Below, piece by piece: positions 7,767 through 17,729 of a DNA stretch of 64,000 nt. The DNA is from Streptomyces sp. NRRL WC-3742. GTDB lineage: Bacteria > Actinomycetota > Actinomycetes > Streptomycetales > Streptomycetaceae. The stretch covers positions 1-64,000 of the forward strand of contig NZ_JOCF01000045.1 of NCBI RefSeq assembly GCF_000720635.1, given 5' to 3'. Under the pieces are notes generated by a model. It worked only from the letters and a program-made list of their open reading frames with translations, ran no database searches and was not told the DNA's origin. Every line of letters starts with the position of its first letter. Positions within the stretch are counted from its first letter, which is position 1. The position numbers and the translations under genes are program-made.

Positions 7767-8945
7767 ATGCTCCTACGCCACAAGGCCGTTGCCACCAGTT
7801 TCCTGGCCGTCACCGCCCTCGCCGCCGCCGTCGCCCCGGCGGACGCCGGCACCGGCCGGTCCGAGATCGCCCGGGCCATGACGGTCCGTCAGGCGCCGGT
7901 CGCTCCGGCCCCCGGCGCGCTGCTCCAGGCCCTCCAGCGCGACCTCCGGCTCACTCCGCAGGCCGCCGAAGCACGCCTGGCCGGCGAGGCCCGGGCCGCG
8001 GCGACCCAGGAAGCGCTCCAGCGGGCGCTCGGCGAGCGCTGGGCCGGAGCCTGGCTCGGCGAGTCCGACACCACACTGACGGTCGCCACCACCGACCCCG
8101 CCGCCGCCCGGACCATCACCGACAACGGCGGCCGGGCCACGGTGGTCCGCAACAGCCTCACCGCGCTCGACCGGGCCAGGACGGCGCTCGACGAGGCGGC
8201 GCGCACCGCCGCCCCGGAGAGCACGCCGCTCTGGTACGTCGACCCTGCCGCCAACGCGGTCGTCGTCCAGTCCACCGACGCCGACCGCACGAACGCCTTC
8301 CTGGCCCGGGCCGGCGTGGACCGCGCCCTCGTCCAGGTCGACCGGGCGTCCGACGCCCCCCGGGCCCTCGCCGACCTGGTCGGCGGGAACGCGTACTACA
8401 TCAACAACGCCGCCCGCTGCTCCATCGGCTTCCCCGTCACCCAGGGCGGCCAGCCCGGCTTCGTCAGCGCCGGCCACTGCGGCCAGGCGGGCGCCGCCGC
8501 GGCCGCCCCGGACGGCACGTCCATCGGCAGCTTCCAGGGCTCGACCTTCCCCGGCAACGACTACTCCTGGATCCAGGCCGACTCGAGCTGGACCGCCCAG
8601 CCCCAGGTGAACAACTACGCGGGCTCGGCGGTGACCGTCTCCGGCTCCGCCGTCGCGCCCATCGGCTCCTCGGTCTGCCGGTCCGGCTCCACCACCGGCT
8701 GGCACTGCGGCACCGTCCGGCAGTTCAACGCGACGGTCAACTACTCGCAGGGATCCGTCTTCGGCCTCACCCGCACCAGCGTCTGCGCCGAGCCCGGCGA
8801 CTCAGGCGGCTCGTTCATCTCGGGCAGCCAGGCCCAGGGCGTCACCTCCGGCGGCTCCGGCAACTGCACCTCCGGCGGAACCACCTACTTCCAGCCCGTC
8901 AACCCGATCCTCGACACCTACGGCCTGACCCTCGCCACCGGCTGA
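7767..8945 (+). CDS. Secreted alpha-lytic/streptogrisin-type serine protease (S1E)
   Basis: A 392-residue preproenzyme. A signal peptide (about 1-27, ending PADA) precedes a propeptide of roughly 170 residues of the alpha-lytic protease pro-domain type, which acts as folding chaperone and inhibitor. The mature protease begins near residue 205 in ADLVGGNAYYI. Catalytic residues are His in SAGHCG, Asp in NDYSWI and Ser in GDSGGSF. Cys pairs around SAGHC and the later CRSG/WHC segments fit the usual disulfides. It should digest extracellular protein. A strong terminator follows. Confidence 0.95.
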   Translation: MLLRHKAVATSFLAVTALAAAVAPADAGTGRSEIARAMTVRQAPVAPAPGALLQALQRDLRLTPQAAEARLAGEARAAATQEALQRALGERWAGAWLGESDTTLTVATTDPAAARTITDNGGRATVVRNSLTALDRARTALDEAARTAAPESTPLWYVDPAANAVVVQSTDADRTNAFLARAGVDRALVQVDRASDAPRALADLVGGNAYYINNAARCSIGFPVTQGGQPGFVSAGHCGQAGAAAAAPDGTSIGSFQGSTFPGNDYSWIQADSSWTAQPQVNNYAGSAVTVSGSAVAPIGSSVCRSGSTTGWHCGTVRQFNATVNYSQGSVFGLTRTSVCAEPGDSGGSFISGSQAQGVTSGGSGNCTSGGTTYFQPVNPILDTYGLTLATG

Positions 8946-8965
8946 TCCCGGTCCGGCCAGACAGG

Positions 8966-9011
8966 GCCGAGGCGCCCGCTTCCCGCCCCCGGGGGAAGCG
9001 GGCGCCTCGGC
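8966..9011 (+). terminator. Terminator after the protease gene
   Basis: A perfect 19-bp stem (8966-8984 with 8993-9011) and an 8-base loop, 21 bases after the protease stop codon. Confidence 0.85.
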
Positions 9012-9378
9012 GTTCCCACCCGCGCGGAGGCCGTCCGCGCCCGGCGCCGACGGCCGGCGCCCCGCGACACCCCGCAGCGCCCCCGGCATCCATCGACCGT
9101 TCGCCTGATGTTCACGCATTTCCCCCAGGATGTCCCCCTGTTCCCGCCGTTCCCACCCGGGAGGGCCCACCGCCGGAAGGCCGCTACCCAATGGTGATCC
9201 AGCGGCCCTTGACGGGGCTCTTGTTAGCGTTAACACTTCATTTCACGCCAGGCCAGAGCTACTGCCACCCCGACGTTCCACAGCGCGAGGGACCGCTCCG
9301 GCCGGCCCTCTCGGCCACACCCAGCCGCCCAGTCAGGGGCGCACTGCGCCGGTCGCGGAACATCACCTTGGAGGAAGT
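9012..9378 (+). promoter_or_regulatory. Upstream region of the sugar ABC operon with promoter and LacI-type operator
   Basis: This 367-base interval has no convincing gene. TTGACG at 9209-9214 and TAACACT at 9231-9237 are placed as -35 and -10. The operator TGTTAGCGTTAACA (9222-9235) fills the spacer and overlaps the -10, the classic position for repression by RNA polymerase occlusion. About 140 bases of 5' leader follow. Confidence 0.65.
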
Positions 9379-10473
9379 GTGCGGAAGCTTTCAGCTGGCC
9401 TCGTCGCGGCGGGCCTGACGCTCACGTTGGCGGCCTGCGGCCAGAGCGCCAACGGTGTCGGGGACGGCGCAACCAAGGGCGACGCCAAGGGCGGGCTCAT
9501 CGGCATCGCCATGCCGACCAAGTCGTCCGCGCGCTGGATCGACGACGGCAACAACATGGTCAAGGAATTCCAGGCCAAGGGCTACAAGACCGACCTCCAG
9601 TACGGCGACAACGTCGTGGAGAACCAGGTCTCCCAGGTCGAGAACATGATCACCAAGGGCGCCAAGCTGCTGGTGATCGCGGCCATCGACGGCTCCTCCC
9701 TCACCAACGTGCTGCAGAAGGCCGCCGACGCCCACATCCCGGTGATCTCCTACGACCGGCTGATCAAGGGCACCCAGAACGTCGACTACTACGCGACCTT
9801 CGACAACTACAAGGTCGGCGTCCTCCAGGGCGGCTACATCGTCGACAAGCTCGGACTCAAGGACGGCAAGGGCCCGTTCAACGTCGAGCTGTTCGCCGGC
9901 TCGCCGGACGACAACAACGCCAACTTCTTCTTCAACGGCGCGATGAGCGTCCTCAAGCCGTACATCGACCAGAAGAAGCTGGTCGTGCAGAGCGGCCAGA
10001 CCGACTTCAACCAGGTCGCCACCCTGCGCTGGGACGGCGGCCTCGCCCAGTCCCGGATGGACAACCTCCTCAGCAAGGCGTACACCGGCGCCCACGTCGA
10101 CGCCGTCCTGTCCCCGTACGACGGCATCTCGATCGGCATCCTCTCCTCCCTCAAGGGCGTGGGCTACGGCACCGCGAAGTCCCTGCCCGTCGTCACCGGC
10201 CAGGACGCCGAGCTGGCCTCGGTGAAGTCGATCATCGCGGGCGAGCAGACCCAGACCGTCTACAAGGACACCCGCCAGCTGGCCAAGGTCGCGGTCCAGA
10301 TGGGCGACGCGCTGCTGACCGGCGGGAAGCCCGAGGTCAACGACACCACCACGTACAACAACGGCGTGAAGGTCGTCCCCGCCCAGCTGCTCCAGCCGGT
10401 GAGCGTCGACAAGGAGAACTACCAGAAGGTCCTGGTCGACAGCGGCCAGTACACCGCGGACCAGCTCAAGTAG
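9379..10473 (+). CDS. chvE: ChvE-type monosaccharide ABC transporter substrate-binding lipoprotein
   Basis: A 364-residue lipoprotein. The signal sequence ends at the lipobox LTLAACG, so the protein is tethered outside the membrane. The body is a type-I periplasmic binding fold (about 40-340), with [16 protein letters not shown] and SYDRLIKG typical of the ChvE/XylF group that binds aldoses such as arabinose, xylose, glucose and galactose. The GTG start at 9379 follows GGAGGAA directly. It is first in an operon with an ATPase and a permease, and its promoter carries a LacI-type operator shared with two arabinofuranosidase genes. Confidence 0.9.
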   Translation: MRKLSAGLVAAGLTLTLAACGQSANGVGDGATKGDAKGGLIGIAMPTKSSARWIDDGNNMVKEFQAKGYKTDLQYGDNVVENQVSQVENMITKGAKLLVIAAIDGSSLTNVLQKAADAHIPVISYDRLIKGTQNVDYYATFDNYKVGVLQGGYIVDKLGLKDGKGPFNVELFAGSPDDNNANFFFNGAMSVLKPYIDQKKLVVQSGQTDFNQVATLRWDGGLAQSRMDNLLSKAYTGAHVDAVLSPYDGISIGILSSLKGVGYGTAKSLPVVTGQDAELASVKSIIAGEQTQTVYKDTRQLAKVAVQMGDALLTGGKPEVNDTTTYNNGVKVVPAQLLQPVSVDKENYQKVLVDSGQYTADQLK

Positions 10474-10477
10474 CCCG

Positions 10478-10502
10478 GCGGGGCCCGCTCGACGGGCCCC
10501 GC
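10478..10502 (+). terminator. Intercistronic hairpin between binding-protein and ATPase genes
   Basis: A 10-bp stem (10478-10487 with 10493-10502) with a 5-base loop, directly after the binding-protein stop. Such stems commonly attenuate or protect mRNA so that the binding protein is made in excess over the membrane subunits. Confidence 0.6.
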
Positions 10503-10591
10503 GCCGACCCGGCGGTGCGACGGGGCCCGGGCTCCCCCGGGCTCCCTGCGGGCCCCCACCGCACCGCCTCGAACGATACGGACGCACAACC

Positions 10592-12139
10592 ATGGCTGGA
10601 CCCGTTCTCGAAATGCGGTCGATCAGCAAGTCGTTCCCCGGCGTCAAGGCCCTCTCCGAGGTGAACCTGGCCGTGGCGGCCGGCGAGGTGCACGCCATCT
10701 GCGGCGAGAACGGCGCCGGCAAGTCCACCCTGATGAAGGTGCTCAGCGGGGTCTACCCGCACGGGAGTTACGAGGGCGAGATCCTCTTCGAGGGCGAGCC
10801 CTGCCAGTTCAGGGACATCCGGGCCAGCGAGCAGCGCGGCATCGTCATCATCCACCAGGAACTCGCGCTGGTCCCGTACCTGTCCATCGCCGAGAACGTC
10901 TTCCTCGGCAACGAGCACGCCACGCGGGGCGTCATCCGGTGGGACGAGACCCTCACGCACGCCGGCGAACTGCTCCGCCAGGTCGGCCTGGACGAGAACC
11001 CGCACACCAGGATCGCCGACCTCGGCGTGGGCAAGCAACAGTTGGTCGAGATCGCCAAGGCGCTGGCCAAGAAGGTCAAGCTGCTCATCCTGGACGAGCC
11101 GACCGCCGCGCTGAACGACGAGGACAGCCGCAAGCTGCTCGACCTGATCCTGGAGCTCAAGGCGCAGGGCATCTCCTGCATCATCATCTCGCACAAGCTG
11201 AACGAGATCGCCCGGGTCGCCGACTCCGTCACCATCCTGCGCGACGGCCGGACCATCGAGACGATCGGGATCGGCGCGGAGGGCATCTCCGAGGACCGGA
11301 TCATCCGCGGGATGGTCGGCCGCGACCTGGAGCACCGCTATCCCGAGCGCACCCCCGAGATCGGCGAGGTCGCCTTCGAGGTCGAGGACTGGACCGTCCG
11401 GCACCCGATCGACCAGCAGCGCACCGTGGTGGACTCCGCCTCCCTGAACGTGCGGCGCGGCGAGATCGTCGGCGTCGCCGGACTCATGGGCGCCGGCCGT
11501 ACGGAACTCGCGATGAGCGTCTTCGGCCGCTCGTACGGGCGCTTCGCCGGCGGCCGGGTCCTGCTGCACGGCCGCGAGATCCGCACCCGGACGGTGCCGG
11601 AGGCGATCGGCCACGGCATCGCGTACGTCACCGAGGACCGCAAGCAGTTGGGCCTCAACCTCATCGACGACATCAGCCGGAACATCTCGCTGAGCGCGCT
11701 CGGCAAGGTCGCCCGGTACGGCCGGGTCGACCGGCACGCGGAGACCAGGGTCGCCGAATCGTTCCGGCGGACGATGAACATCAAGGCACCGACGGTGTTC
11801 ACCCGGACCGGCACGCTCAGCGGCGGCAACCAGCAGAAGGTCGTCCTCAGCAAGTGGATCTTCGCCGAGCCCGAGGTGCTGATCCTCGACGAGCCGACCC
11901 GCGGCATCGACATCGGCGCCAAGGCGGAGATCTACACCGTCATCGCCGAGTTGGCCGCCCAGGGCAAGGCCGTGCTCGTCATCTCGTCGGAACTCCCCGA
12001 ACTCCTGGGCCTGTGCGACCGGATCTACACGATGGCCGAAGGCCGGATCACCGGCGAGGTCGCCCGCGAAGACGCCACCCAGGAATCCCTCATGCGGCTC
12101 ATGACCATGAGCGCCGCATCCAGCAACGAGCAGGTGTGA
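10592..12139 (+). CDS. mmsA: Multiple-monosaccharide ABC transporter ATPase (MmsA/GguA type)
   Basis: A 515-residue tandem ATPase with two ABC domains (about 5-245 and 260-505). The first has Walker [10 protein letters not shown] and Walker [12 protein letters not shown] but a degenerate signature ([11 protein letters not shown]). The second has a degenerate Walker A ([10 protein letters not shown]) and an intact [14 protein letters not shown] signature. This complementary pattern is standard for the carbohydrate uptake-2 family. It energises import by the permease starting 3 bases downstream. Confidence 0.93.
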   Translation: MAGPVLEMRSISKSFPGVKALSEVNLAVAAGEVHAICGENGAGKSTLMKVLSGVYPHGSYEGEILFEGEPCQFRDIRASEQRGIVIIHQELALVPYLSIAENVFLGNEHATRGVIRWDETLTHAGELLRQVGLDENPHTRIADLGVGKQQLVEIAKALAKKVKLLILDEPTAALNDEDSRKLLDLILELKAQGISCIIISHKLNEIARVADSVTILRDGRTIETIGIGAEGISEDRIIRGMVGRDLEHRYPERTPEIGEVAFEVEDWTVRHPIDQQRTVVDSASLNVRRGEIVGVAGLMGAGRTELAMSVFGRSYGRFAGGRVLLHGREIRTRTVPEAIGHGIAYVTEDRKQLGLNLIDDISRNISLSALGKVARYGRVDRHAETRVAESFRRTMNIKAPTVFTRTGTLSGGNQQKVVLSKWIFAEPEVLILDEPTRGIDIGAKAEIYTVIAELAAQGKAVLVISSELPELLGLCDRIYTMAEGRITGEVAREDATQESLMRLMTMSAASSNEQV

Positions 12140-12142
12140 GGC

Positions 12143-13378
12143 ATGGCCCAGACCGAGATCATCCCGGACTTCCCCCAGAAGGGCGTTGAGCCCGATCCGA
12201 GCCCGTCCATCGGCTCCGTGCTGGCCCGCGCGCTACGCGGCAACGTGCGCCAGTACGGCATGCTGGTCGCCCTGGCCCTGATCGTGCTGCTGTTCCAGGT
12301 CTGGACGGACGGCATCCTGCTCCAGCCGCTCAACATCACCAACCTGATCCAGCAGAACGGCTACATCCTCATCCTGGCGATCGGGATGATGATCGTCATC
12401 ATCGCCGGGCACATCGACCTGTCGGTCGGCTCGCTGGCCGCCTTCGTCGGGGCGGCCGCCGCCGTCATGATGGTCGAGCACCACGTGTCGTGGCCCGTGG
12501 CCACGATCGCCGCGCTGGTGATCGGCGCCCTCGCCGGCGCCTGGCAGGGCTTCTGGATCGCCTACCTCGGCATCCCGTCCTTCATCGTCACCCTGGCGGG
12601 CATGCTGCTGTTCCGCGGCGCCACCCAGATCATGCTCCAGGGCCAGTCCGTGGCGCCGTTCCCCAAGGGCTTCCAGAGCATCAGCAGCGGCTTCCTCCCC
12701 GAGGTCGGCCCGCAGACCAACTACCACAACCTCACCCTGCTGCTGGGCCTCGCCGTGCTGGCCGTCGCGATCGTGCAGGAGCTGCGCGGCCGGCGCCGGA
12801 CCGCCTCGTTCGGGCTGGAGGTGCTCCCGCTCGGGCTGTTCCTGGCCAAGCTCGCCGTCATCACGGCGGCCGTGCTCGTGTTCACGATGCTGCTGGCCAG
12901 CTACCACGGCGTGCCGATCGTCCTGCTGATCCTCGGCGCCCTGCTGGTCGGCTTCGGGTACCTGATGCGCAACTCGATCATCGGCCGGCACACCTACGCC
13001 GTCGGCGGCAACGAGGCGGCGGCCAAGCTGTCCGGGGTGAAGAGCAAGCGGGTCGTCTTCCTCGCCTTCACGAACATGGGCGTCCTCGCGGCGCTGGCCG
13101 GGCTGGTGTTCGCCGCGCGGCTCAACGCCGGCACCCCGCAGGCCGGCATCAACTTCGAGCTCGAGGCGATCGCCGCCGCCTTCATCGGCGGCGCCTCCGC
13201 CAGCGGCGGCGTGGGCACCGTCATGGGCGCGATCATCGGCGGCCTGGTGCTCGGCGTGCTGAACAACGGCATGTCGCTGGTCGGCGTCGGCACCGACTAC
13301 CAGCAGGTGATCAAGGGCATGGTGCTGCTCGCGGCCGTGGGCTTCGACGTCTACAACAAGCGCCGCGCCGGTTCCTGA
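12143..13378 (+). CDS. mmsB: Multiple-monosaccharide ABC transporter permease (MmsB/GguB type)
   Basis: A 411-residue polytopic membrane protein with about ten hydrophobic segments and the family motif GHIDLSVGSLAAF after the third segment; the cytoplasmic loop AVGGNEAAAKLSGV docks to the ATPase. It starts 3 bases after the ATPase stop. With the binding protein and ATPase it forms a complete importer. The sugar cannot be fixed from sequence; the operator shared with arabinofuranosidase genes favours arabinose or related aldoses. Confidence 0.92.
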   Translation: MAQTEIIPDFPQKGVEPDPSPSIGSVLARALRGNVRQYGMLVALALIVLLFQVWTDGILLQPLNITNLIQQNGYILILAIGMMIVIIAGHIDLSVGSLAAFVGAAAAVMMVEHHVSWPVATIAALVIGALAGAWQGFWIAYLGIPSFIVTLAGMLLFRGATQIMLQGQSVAPFPKGFQSISSGFLPEVGPQTNYHNLTLLLGLAVLAVAIVQELRGRRRTASFGLEVLPLGLFLAKLAVITAAVLVFTMLLASYHGVPIVLLILGALLVGFGYLMRNSIIGRHTYAVGGNEAAAKLSGVKSKRVVFLAFTNMGVLAALAGLVFAARLNAGTPQAGINFELEAIAAAFIGGASASGGVGTVMGAIIGGLVLGVLNNGMSLVGVGTDYQQVIKGMVLLAAVGFDVYNKRRAGS

Positions 13379-13400
13379 TCCGGCCTGCGGAGAGTGAGGA

Positions 13401-13434
13401 GGACGGGCACGGCGCCGCGGCGCCGTGCCCGTCC
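13401..13434 (+). terminator. Terminator of the sugar ABC operon
   Basis: A perfect 34-base palindrome beginning 22 bases after the permease stop; it can form a stem of 14-16 bp. Confidence 0.8.
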
Positions 13435-13480
13435 TTCCGTGTTTGAGGCGCTCGCCGAGGGCCACGGAGAGCTGCGGAAA

Positions 13481-13522
13481 CCGCGCAGGGCGCCCGCTCG
13501 ACGGAGCGGGCGCCCTGCGCGG
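13481..13522 (-). terminator. Terminator of the fructose PTS operon
   Basis: A perfect 19-bp stem (13481-13499 with 13504-13522) and a 4-base loop, just past the stop codon of fruA on the minus strand. It faces the terminator of the convergent ABC operon. Confidence 0.85.
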
Positions 13523-13540
13523 TCGGGTCCGGCTTCCGGA

Positions 13541-15550
13541 TCAGGCGCCGGCCAGCCCCTTCTCGGTGACGGGGGACTCCGGTACCGCCGCGGCGGCGTC
13601 CCTGCGTATCCCCTTGAGCAGGACGACCACCACCGTGGTGACCACCGTGCCCGCCACGACCGCGAGCAGGTACAGCAGCGGGCTGCCGATCAGCGGGAGC
13701 ACCCAGATCCCGCCGTGCGGGGCCCGCAGGGTGGAGCCGAAGGCCATCACCAGCCCGCCGGCCGTCATGCTGCCGACGATGTTCGCCGGGATGACCCTCA
13801 GCGGGTCCGCCGCCGCGAACGGGATCGCGCCCTCGGTGATGAACGAGGCTCCGAGCACCCAGGCCGCCTTGCCGTTCTCCCGTTCCTCGGAGGTGAACAG
13901 CCTGCGCCGGACGACGGTGGCCAGGGCCAGCCCCAGCGGCGGGGTCATGCCGGCGGCCATCACGGCGGCCATCACCTTGAGGCTGCCGGCGTCCGGCGTG
14001 GTGCCCGCGGTGGTGAGCGCACCGGCCGCGAAGGTGTAGGCGACCTTGTTGAGCGGGCCGCCCATGTCGAAGGCCATCATCGCGCCGAGCAGCACGCCGA
14101 GCAGGACGGCGTTGGAGCCGGAGAGCCCGTTCAGCCAGTCGGTCAGGCCGTTCATCGCCGAGGCGATGGGCGAGCCGACCACCACGAACATCAGGAAGCC
14201 GACCGCCGCCACCGACAGCAGCGGGATGACCACGACCGGCATGATGCCCCTGACCGCGCGCGGCACGTTCCAGCGGATCATCCACAGCACCAGGAAGCCC
14301 GCCGCCAGGCCCGACACGATGCCGCCGAGGAAGCCCGCGCCGACCGCCACCGAGACGGCGCCGCCGGCGATGCCCGCGGCCAGGGCCGCCCGGTCCGCGA
14401 CCGCCCAGGCGATGTATCCGGAGAGCACCGGCACGAGGAAGCCGAAGGAGGTCTTGCCGGTCTGGAACAGCATCGCCGCCCAGCTGTGCGAGGAGGTCCA
14501 GTCGAAGTGGCCCAGCACGGACGGCGCGGAGGCGATCTCGTAGCCGCCGATGGCGAAGGCGAGGGCGATCAGCAACCCCCCTGCCGCGACGAAGGGGATC
14601 ATGTAACTGACGCCCGTCATCAGGTACTTGCGCAGCCGCTGGGCCCAGTGCTCGCCCACCTGCGTGCGCGGTGCGGGAACCGGTGCGGCAGCGGGACGCC
14701 CGCTCCCACCGGACTCGGCGACCAGCCTGGCCGCCTGGGCGATCAGGTCGTCGGCGCGGTTGACACCGGCCTTCACCCCCACGTCCACGGTCGGCTTGCC
14801 GGCGAAGCGTGCGCGGTCCCTGACCTCCACGTCGTGGGCGAGGATCACCGCGTCGGCGGCCTCGATCACCTCGGGCGCCAGGACCGTCGTCCCCGCCGAC
14901 CCCTGGGTCTCGACCTCGATCCGCGCGCCCGCCCGGGCGGCGGCCAGTTCGAGGGCCTTGGCGGCCATGTACGTGTGGGCGATGCCGGTCGGGCAGGAGG
15001 TCACCGCGACGAGCCGCAGCCCGCCGACGGGCCCGGCCGCCTCCGCAGCCACGGCCGCCTCCGGTGCCACGGCGGCCGCCGGAGCCGGAGCCGGGGCCTC
15101 CTCGCCGTTGATCAGGGCCGCGACCTCGCCCGGGCCGACGGCCCCGCGAAGGGCGCCGGTGAAGGCGGGGTCCATCAGCCGGCGGGCCAGCGCGGCGAGG
15201 ATCTGCAGGTGGCTGTCGTCCGCACCGGCCGGTGCCGCGATCATGAAGATCAGGTCGGCCGGCCGCCCGTCCGGGGCGTCGAAGTCCACGCCCCCGGAGC
15301 TACGGCCGAAGGCGAGGCTCGGCCGCGTGACGTGGGGCGATCTGCAGTGCGGGATGCCGATGCCGTCCCCCATCCCGGTCGGTGCCTGGGCCTCGCGGGC
15401 GGCCACGTCGGCGAGGAAGCCGTCGAGGTCGGTCACCCGCCCCTCGGCGACCAGCCGCTGGGCCAGGGAGCGGAGGGCTTCGCCCTTGTCCGAGGGGGCG
15501 AGGTGGAGATCAACGAGTGCGGGTGCGGTCAGTCCGCTGGTGTCGCTCAT
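13541..15550 (-). CDS. fruA: Fructose-specific PTS enzyme IIABC
   Basis: A 669-residue phosphotransferase with domains in the order EIIA (1-150), EIIB (about 178-275) and EIIC (about 300-650). His68 in GIGIPHCR is the EIIA phosphorylation site and Cys186 in VTSCPTGIAHT the EIIB site. An Ala/Pro/Glu-rich linker (about 152-172) joins A to B. EIIC has about nine to ten membrane segments. It imports fructose as fructose 1-phosphate, taking phosphate from HPr encoded at 17730. It is third in the fruR-fruK-fruA operon, 108 bases after fruK. Confidence 0.95.
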   Translation of the reverse strand: MSDTSGLTAPALVDLHLAPSDKGEALRSLAQRLVAEGRVTDLDGFLADVAAREAQAPTGMGDGIGIPHCRSPHVTRPSLAFGRSSGGVDFDAPDGRPADLIFMIAAPAGADDSHLQILAALARRLMDPAFTGALRGAVGPGEVAALINGEEAPAPAPAAAVAPEAAVAAEAAGPVGGLRLVAVTSCPTGIAHTYMAAKALELAAARAGARIEVETQGSAGTTVLAPEVIEAADAVILAHDVEVRDRARFAGKPTVDVGVKAGVNRADDLIAQAARLVAESGGSGRPAAAPVPAPRTQVGEHWAQRLRKYLMTGVSYMIPFVAAGGLLIALAFAIGGYEIASAPSVLGHFDWTSSHSWAAMLFQTGKTSFGFLVPVLSGYIAWAVADRAALAAGIAGGAVSVAVGAGFLGGIVSGLAAGFLVLWMIRWNVPRAVRGIMPVVVIPLLSVAAVGFLMFVVVGSPIASAMNGLTDWLNGLSGSNAVLLGVLLGAMMAFDMGGPLNKVAYTFAAGALTTAGTTPDAGSLKVMAAVMAAGMTPPLGLALATVVRRRLFTSEERENGKAAWVLGASFITEGAIPFAAADPLRVIPANIVGSMTAGGLVMAFGSTLRAPHGGIWVLPLIGSPLLYLLAVVAGTVVTTVVVVLLKGIRRDAAAAVPESPVTEKGLAGA

Positions 15551-15658
15551 CGGGTCGGTCCTTCAACTGGTGCCTGACAGTCTTCCCTTGCCCCCGGGAA
15601 TGGTCGCCGTTCCGTCCCACACGGTCGGGCGGTTCCGCCTCCGGTGCGGAGGCCGTTC

Positions 15659-16618
15659 TCAGCCGCGCAGCGGTCGTGCGAGCGGGATGTCCGCCGTCAC
15701 GACCACGGCGGCCGGGTCCAGATCGGCCGGGGTCGGCATGGCGCTCCCCGGCAGCTGTACGGCGGCGGCGCCGTGCGCCAGGGCCGCCACGAGTGCCCCG
15801 GGGCCGGTTCCTCCGGCTCCGAGGAAGCCTGCGAGCGAGGCGTCGCCCGCTCCCACGTCGCTGCGCACGACGGCCACCGGCGCGCTCCCGAACCAGCTGC
15901 CCTCCTCGGCGACGAGCAGCATCCCGTCCGCGCCGAGGCTGGCCAGGACCTGCTGGGCGCCGCGCTCGCGCAGCTCCCCGGCCGCGCCCACGGCGTCGCC
16001 GACGGTGGCGACCGGACGGCCCACGGCCTCGGCGAGTTCCTCCCGGTTGGGCTTGACCACGTCGGGGCGGGCCGCGAGGGCGGCCACCAGGGCGGGGCCG
16101 GAGGTGTCCAGGGCGATCCGGGCGCCGCCCGAGTGCGCCCGGGCGACCAGCTCGGCGTACCACTCGGGCTCCAGCCCGCGCGGCAGGCTGCCGCAGCAGG
16201 CGAGCCACTCGACGCCGTTCCCGGTGCCCTGTCCGAACCTGTGGGCGTCACGGACGAGTTCCAGCAGCGCGGCCGACTCGGCGGCGCTCAGCTCGGGGCC
16301 CACGGCGTTGATCTTGGTGAGGCTGCCGCCCCGCTCGGCGATCGAGACGTTGATCCGGGTGTCCCCCGAGATCGCGACCGCCTCGACGTCGATGCCCTGG
16401 CCGCGCAGCAGATCGCTGAGCAGCCGGCCGGAGGGCCCGCCCAACGGCAGGACGGCGGTGGTTCGGTGGCCGGCGGCGGTGAGCGCGCGGGAGACGTTGA
16501 CGCCCTTTCCGCCGGGGTCGAGCCGGTCGTGCGTGGCTCGGTTGACCTCGCCCGGTGTGAGCGTTCGCAGCTCGTAGGTGCGGTCGAGGCTGGGGTTCGG
16601 GGTGATGGTGACGATCAT
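15659..16618 (-). CDS. fruK: 1-phosphofructokinase
   Basis: A 319-residue PfkB/ribokinase-fold kinase converting fructose 1-phosphate to fructose 1,6-bisphosphate in the cytosol. It has the N-terminal TPNPSLDRT segment, GGKGVNVSRAL for substrate contact and the C-terminal DVGAGDASLAGFL anion-hole motif with the catalytic Asp. The ATG overlaps the fruR stop by four bases. Confidence 0.94.
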   Translation of the reverse strand: MIVTITPNPSLDRTYELRTLTPGEVNRATHDRLDPGGKGVNVSRALTAAGHRTTAVLPLGGPSGRLLSDLLRGQGIDVEAVAISGDTRINVSIAERGGSLTKINAVGPELSAAESAALLELVRDAHRFGQGTGNGVEWLACCGSLPRGLEPEWYAELVARAHSGGARIALDTSGPALVAALAARPDVVKPNREELAEAVGRPVATVGDAVGAAGELRERGAQQVLASLGADGMLLVAEEGSWFGSAPVAVVRSDVGAGDASLAGFLGAGGTGPGALVAALAHGAAAVQLPGSAMPTPADLDPAAVVVTADIPLARPLRG

Positions 16619-17397
16619 GCGCGGATGACTTCCGGTCCGTGGTTCTCGATCTCGGCGGCCTGCTCGTCGGTCAGTCCGACGTCCGTGACCAGGACGTCGA
16701 CCTGGTCGAGCGAGCCGAAGCGGGCGAAGTGGCGGGCGCCGTACTTGGAGGAGTCGGCGACCAGGACCACGCGCCGGGCGCCGGCGAGCATGGCCCTCTT
16801 GACGGCCGCCTCGGCGAGGTCGGGCGTCGACAGGCCCCCCTCCGGCGAGAAGCCGTTGGTGGCGACCACCGCGACGTCCGCGTGGACGTCGGCCAGGTCG
16901 CGCAGCGCCCAGGCGTCGACGGCCGCCTGGGTGCGGTGGCGCAGCCGCCCCCCGACCAGGTGGAGGGCGAGTGCGGGGTGGTCGGCGAGCCGGGCCGCGA
17001 CCGGCAGGGCGTTGGTGACGACGGTGAGGGCGCAGTCGAGGGGCAGCAGTCCGGCCAGGCGGGAGACGGTCGTCCCGGCGTCCAGGATCACGCTGCCCTC
17101 GCTGGGCAGCAGGGCCAGGGCCGCCCTGGCGATGCGCTCCTTCTCGGGCGCGGCGGTGGAGTCCCGTTCGGCCAACCCGGGCTCCAGGTTCAGTGCTCCG
17201 GCGGGCAGCGCTCCGCCGTGCACCCGGTGCAGCAGACCGGCCCGGTCGAGCGCGCTCAGGTCACGGCGGATGGTCTCCTGCGTGACGCCGAAGTCCTCGG
17301 CCAGGGTCGGCACGTCCACCCGGCCCTGCTTCTGGGCGAGGCGGAGGATCTCTTGCTGCCGCTCGGGTGCGTACATGTGGGATTGGGTCCGTTTCAT
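16615..17397 (-). CDS. fruR: DeoR-family repressor of the fructose operon
   Basis: A 260-residue DeoR regulator. The N-terminal helix-turn-helix includes VDVPTLAEDFGVTQETIRRDLSAL-type residues (about 27-50), and the C-terminal sugar-phosphate isomerase-like domain binds a phosphosugar, probably fructose 1-phosphate. The ATG at 17397 is the longest start; MYAPERQQ at 17376 is an alternative resembling many homologues. It is first in its operon and should repress it and the divergent HPr gene. Confidence 0.9.
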   Translation of the reverse strand: MKRTQSHMYAPERQQEILRLAQKQGRVDVPTLAEDFGVTQETIRRDLSALDRAGLLHRVHGGALPAGALNLEPGLAERDSTAAPEKERIARAALALLPSEGSVILDAGTTVSRLAGLLPLDCALTVVTNALPVAARLADHPALALHLVGGRLRHRTQAAVDAWALRDLADVHADVAVVATNGFSPEGGLSTPDLAEAAVKRAMLAGARRVVLVADSSKYGARHFARFGSLDQVDVLVTDVGLTDEQAAEIENHGPEVIRA

Positions 17398-17729
17398 GTC
17401 CGTTTACGCCTGGTGGGGTCCGACCATACGCGCATCGGCCGGAAAAGCAAGAGACGGTTCCATGACGGTTCCAGGACGGACGCCGCCCCGGGCAGGACGC
17501 CCGAATGTGTTGACATCTCCGTGTAATCGGGCGTACAACCAACCGAAACAACACGCCAACGGGCGTGAAACCACAGACTGCCCGCCCCGCGACCGCCCCC
17601 GCACGCGGGGACCGGGCAGCGATCCGGCGGCCCGCGCCTCACCCCGCGCGGGCTGCCGTGGCCCCTCCCCCGTCGACCCGGCTCCCACCCGGATCGACGA
17701 CCCCTACTCCTCCTCCTCAAGGACTCCCC
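17398..17729. promoter_or_regulatory. fruR-ptsH divergent control region
   Basis: A 332-base gap. Two exact copies of GACGGTTCCA (17453-17462 and 17464-17473), 11 bases apart, lie 55-76 bases before the fruR start and are candidate repressor half-sites. For the HPr gene, TTGACA (17510-17515), an 18-base spacer and TACAAC (17534-17539) form a good sigma-70-type promoter. The rest is a GC-rich leader without a gene. Confidence 0.6.

Noticed and set aside
9130..9378. In-frame extension upstream of the ChvE-type protein
   Set aside because: It would cross the promoter and operator; the lipoprotein signal begins at the GTG at 9379 with a ribosome site directly before it.
13394..15577. Very long open frame on the plus strand opposite fruA
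   Set aside because: Composition is Gly/Arg/His-rich without domains; it is the high-GC antisense shadow of fruA.
17565..17729. Longer start for HPr at 17565
   Set aside because: HPr is a well-conserved 85-90 residue protein whose His15 spacing is right only from the ATG at 17730.
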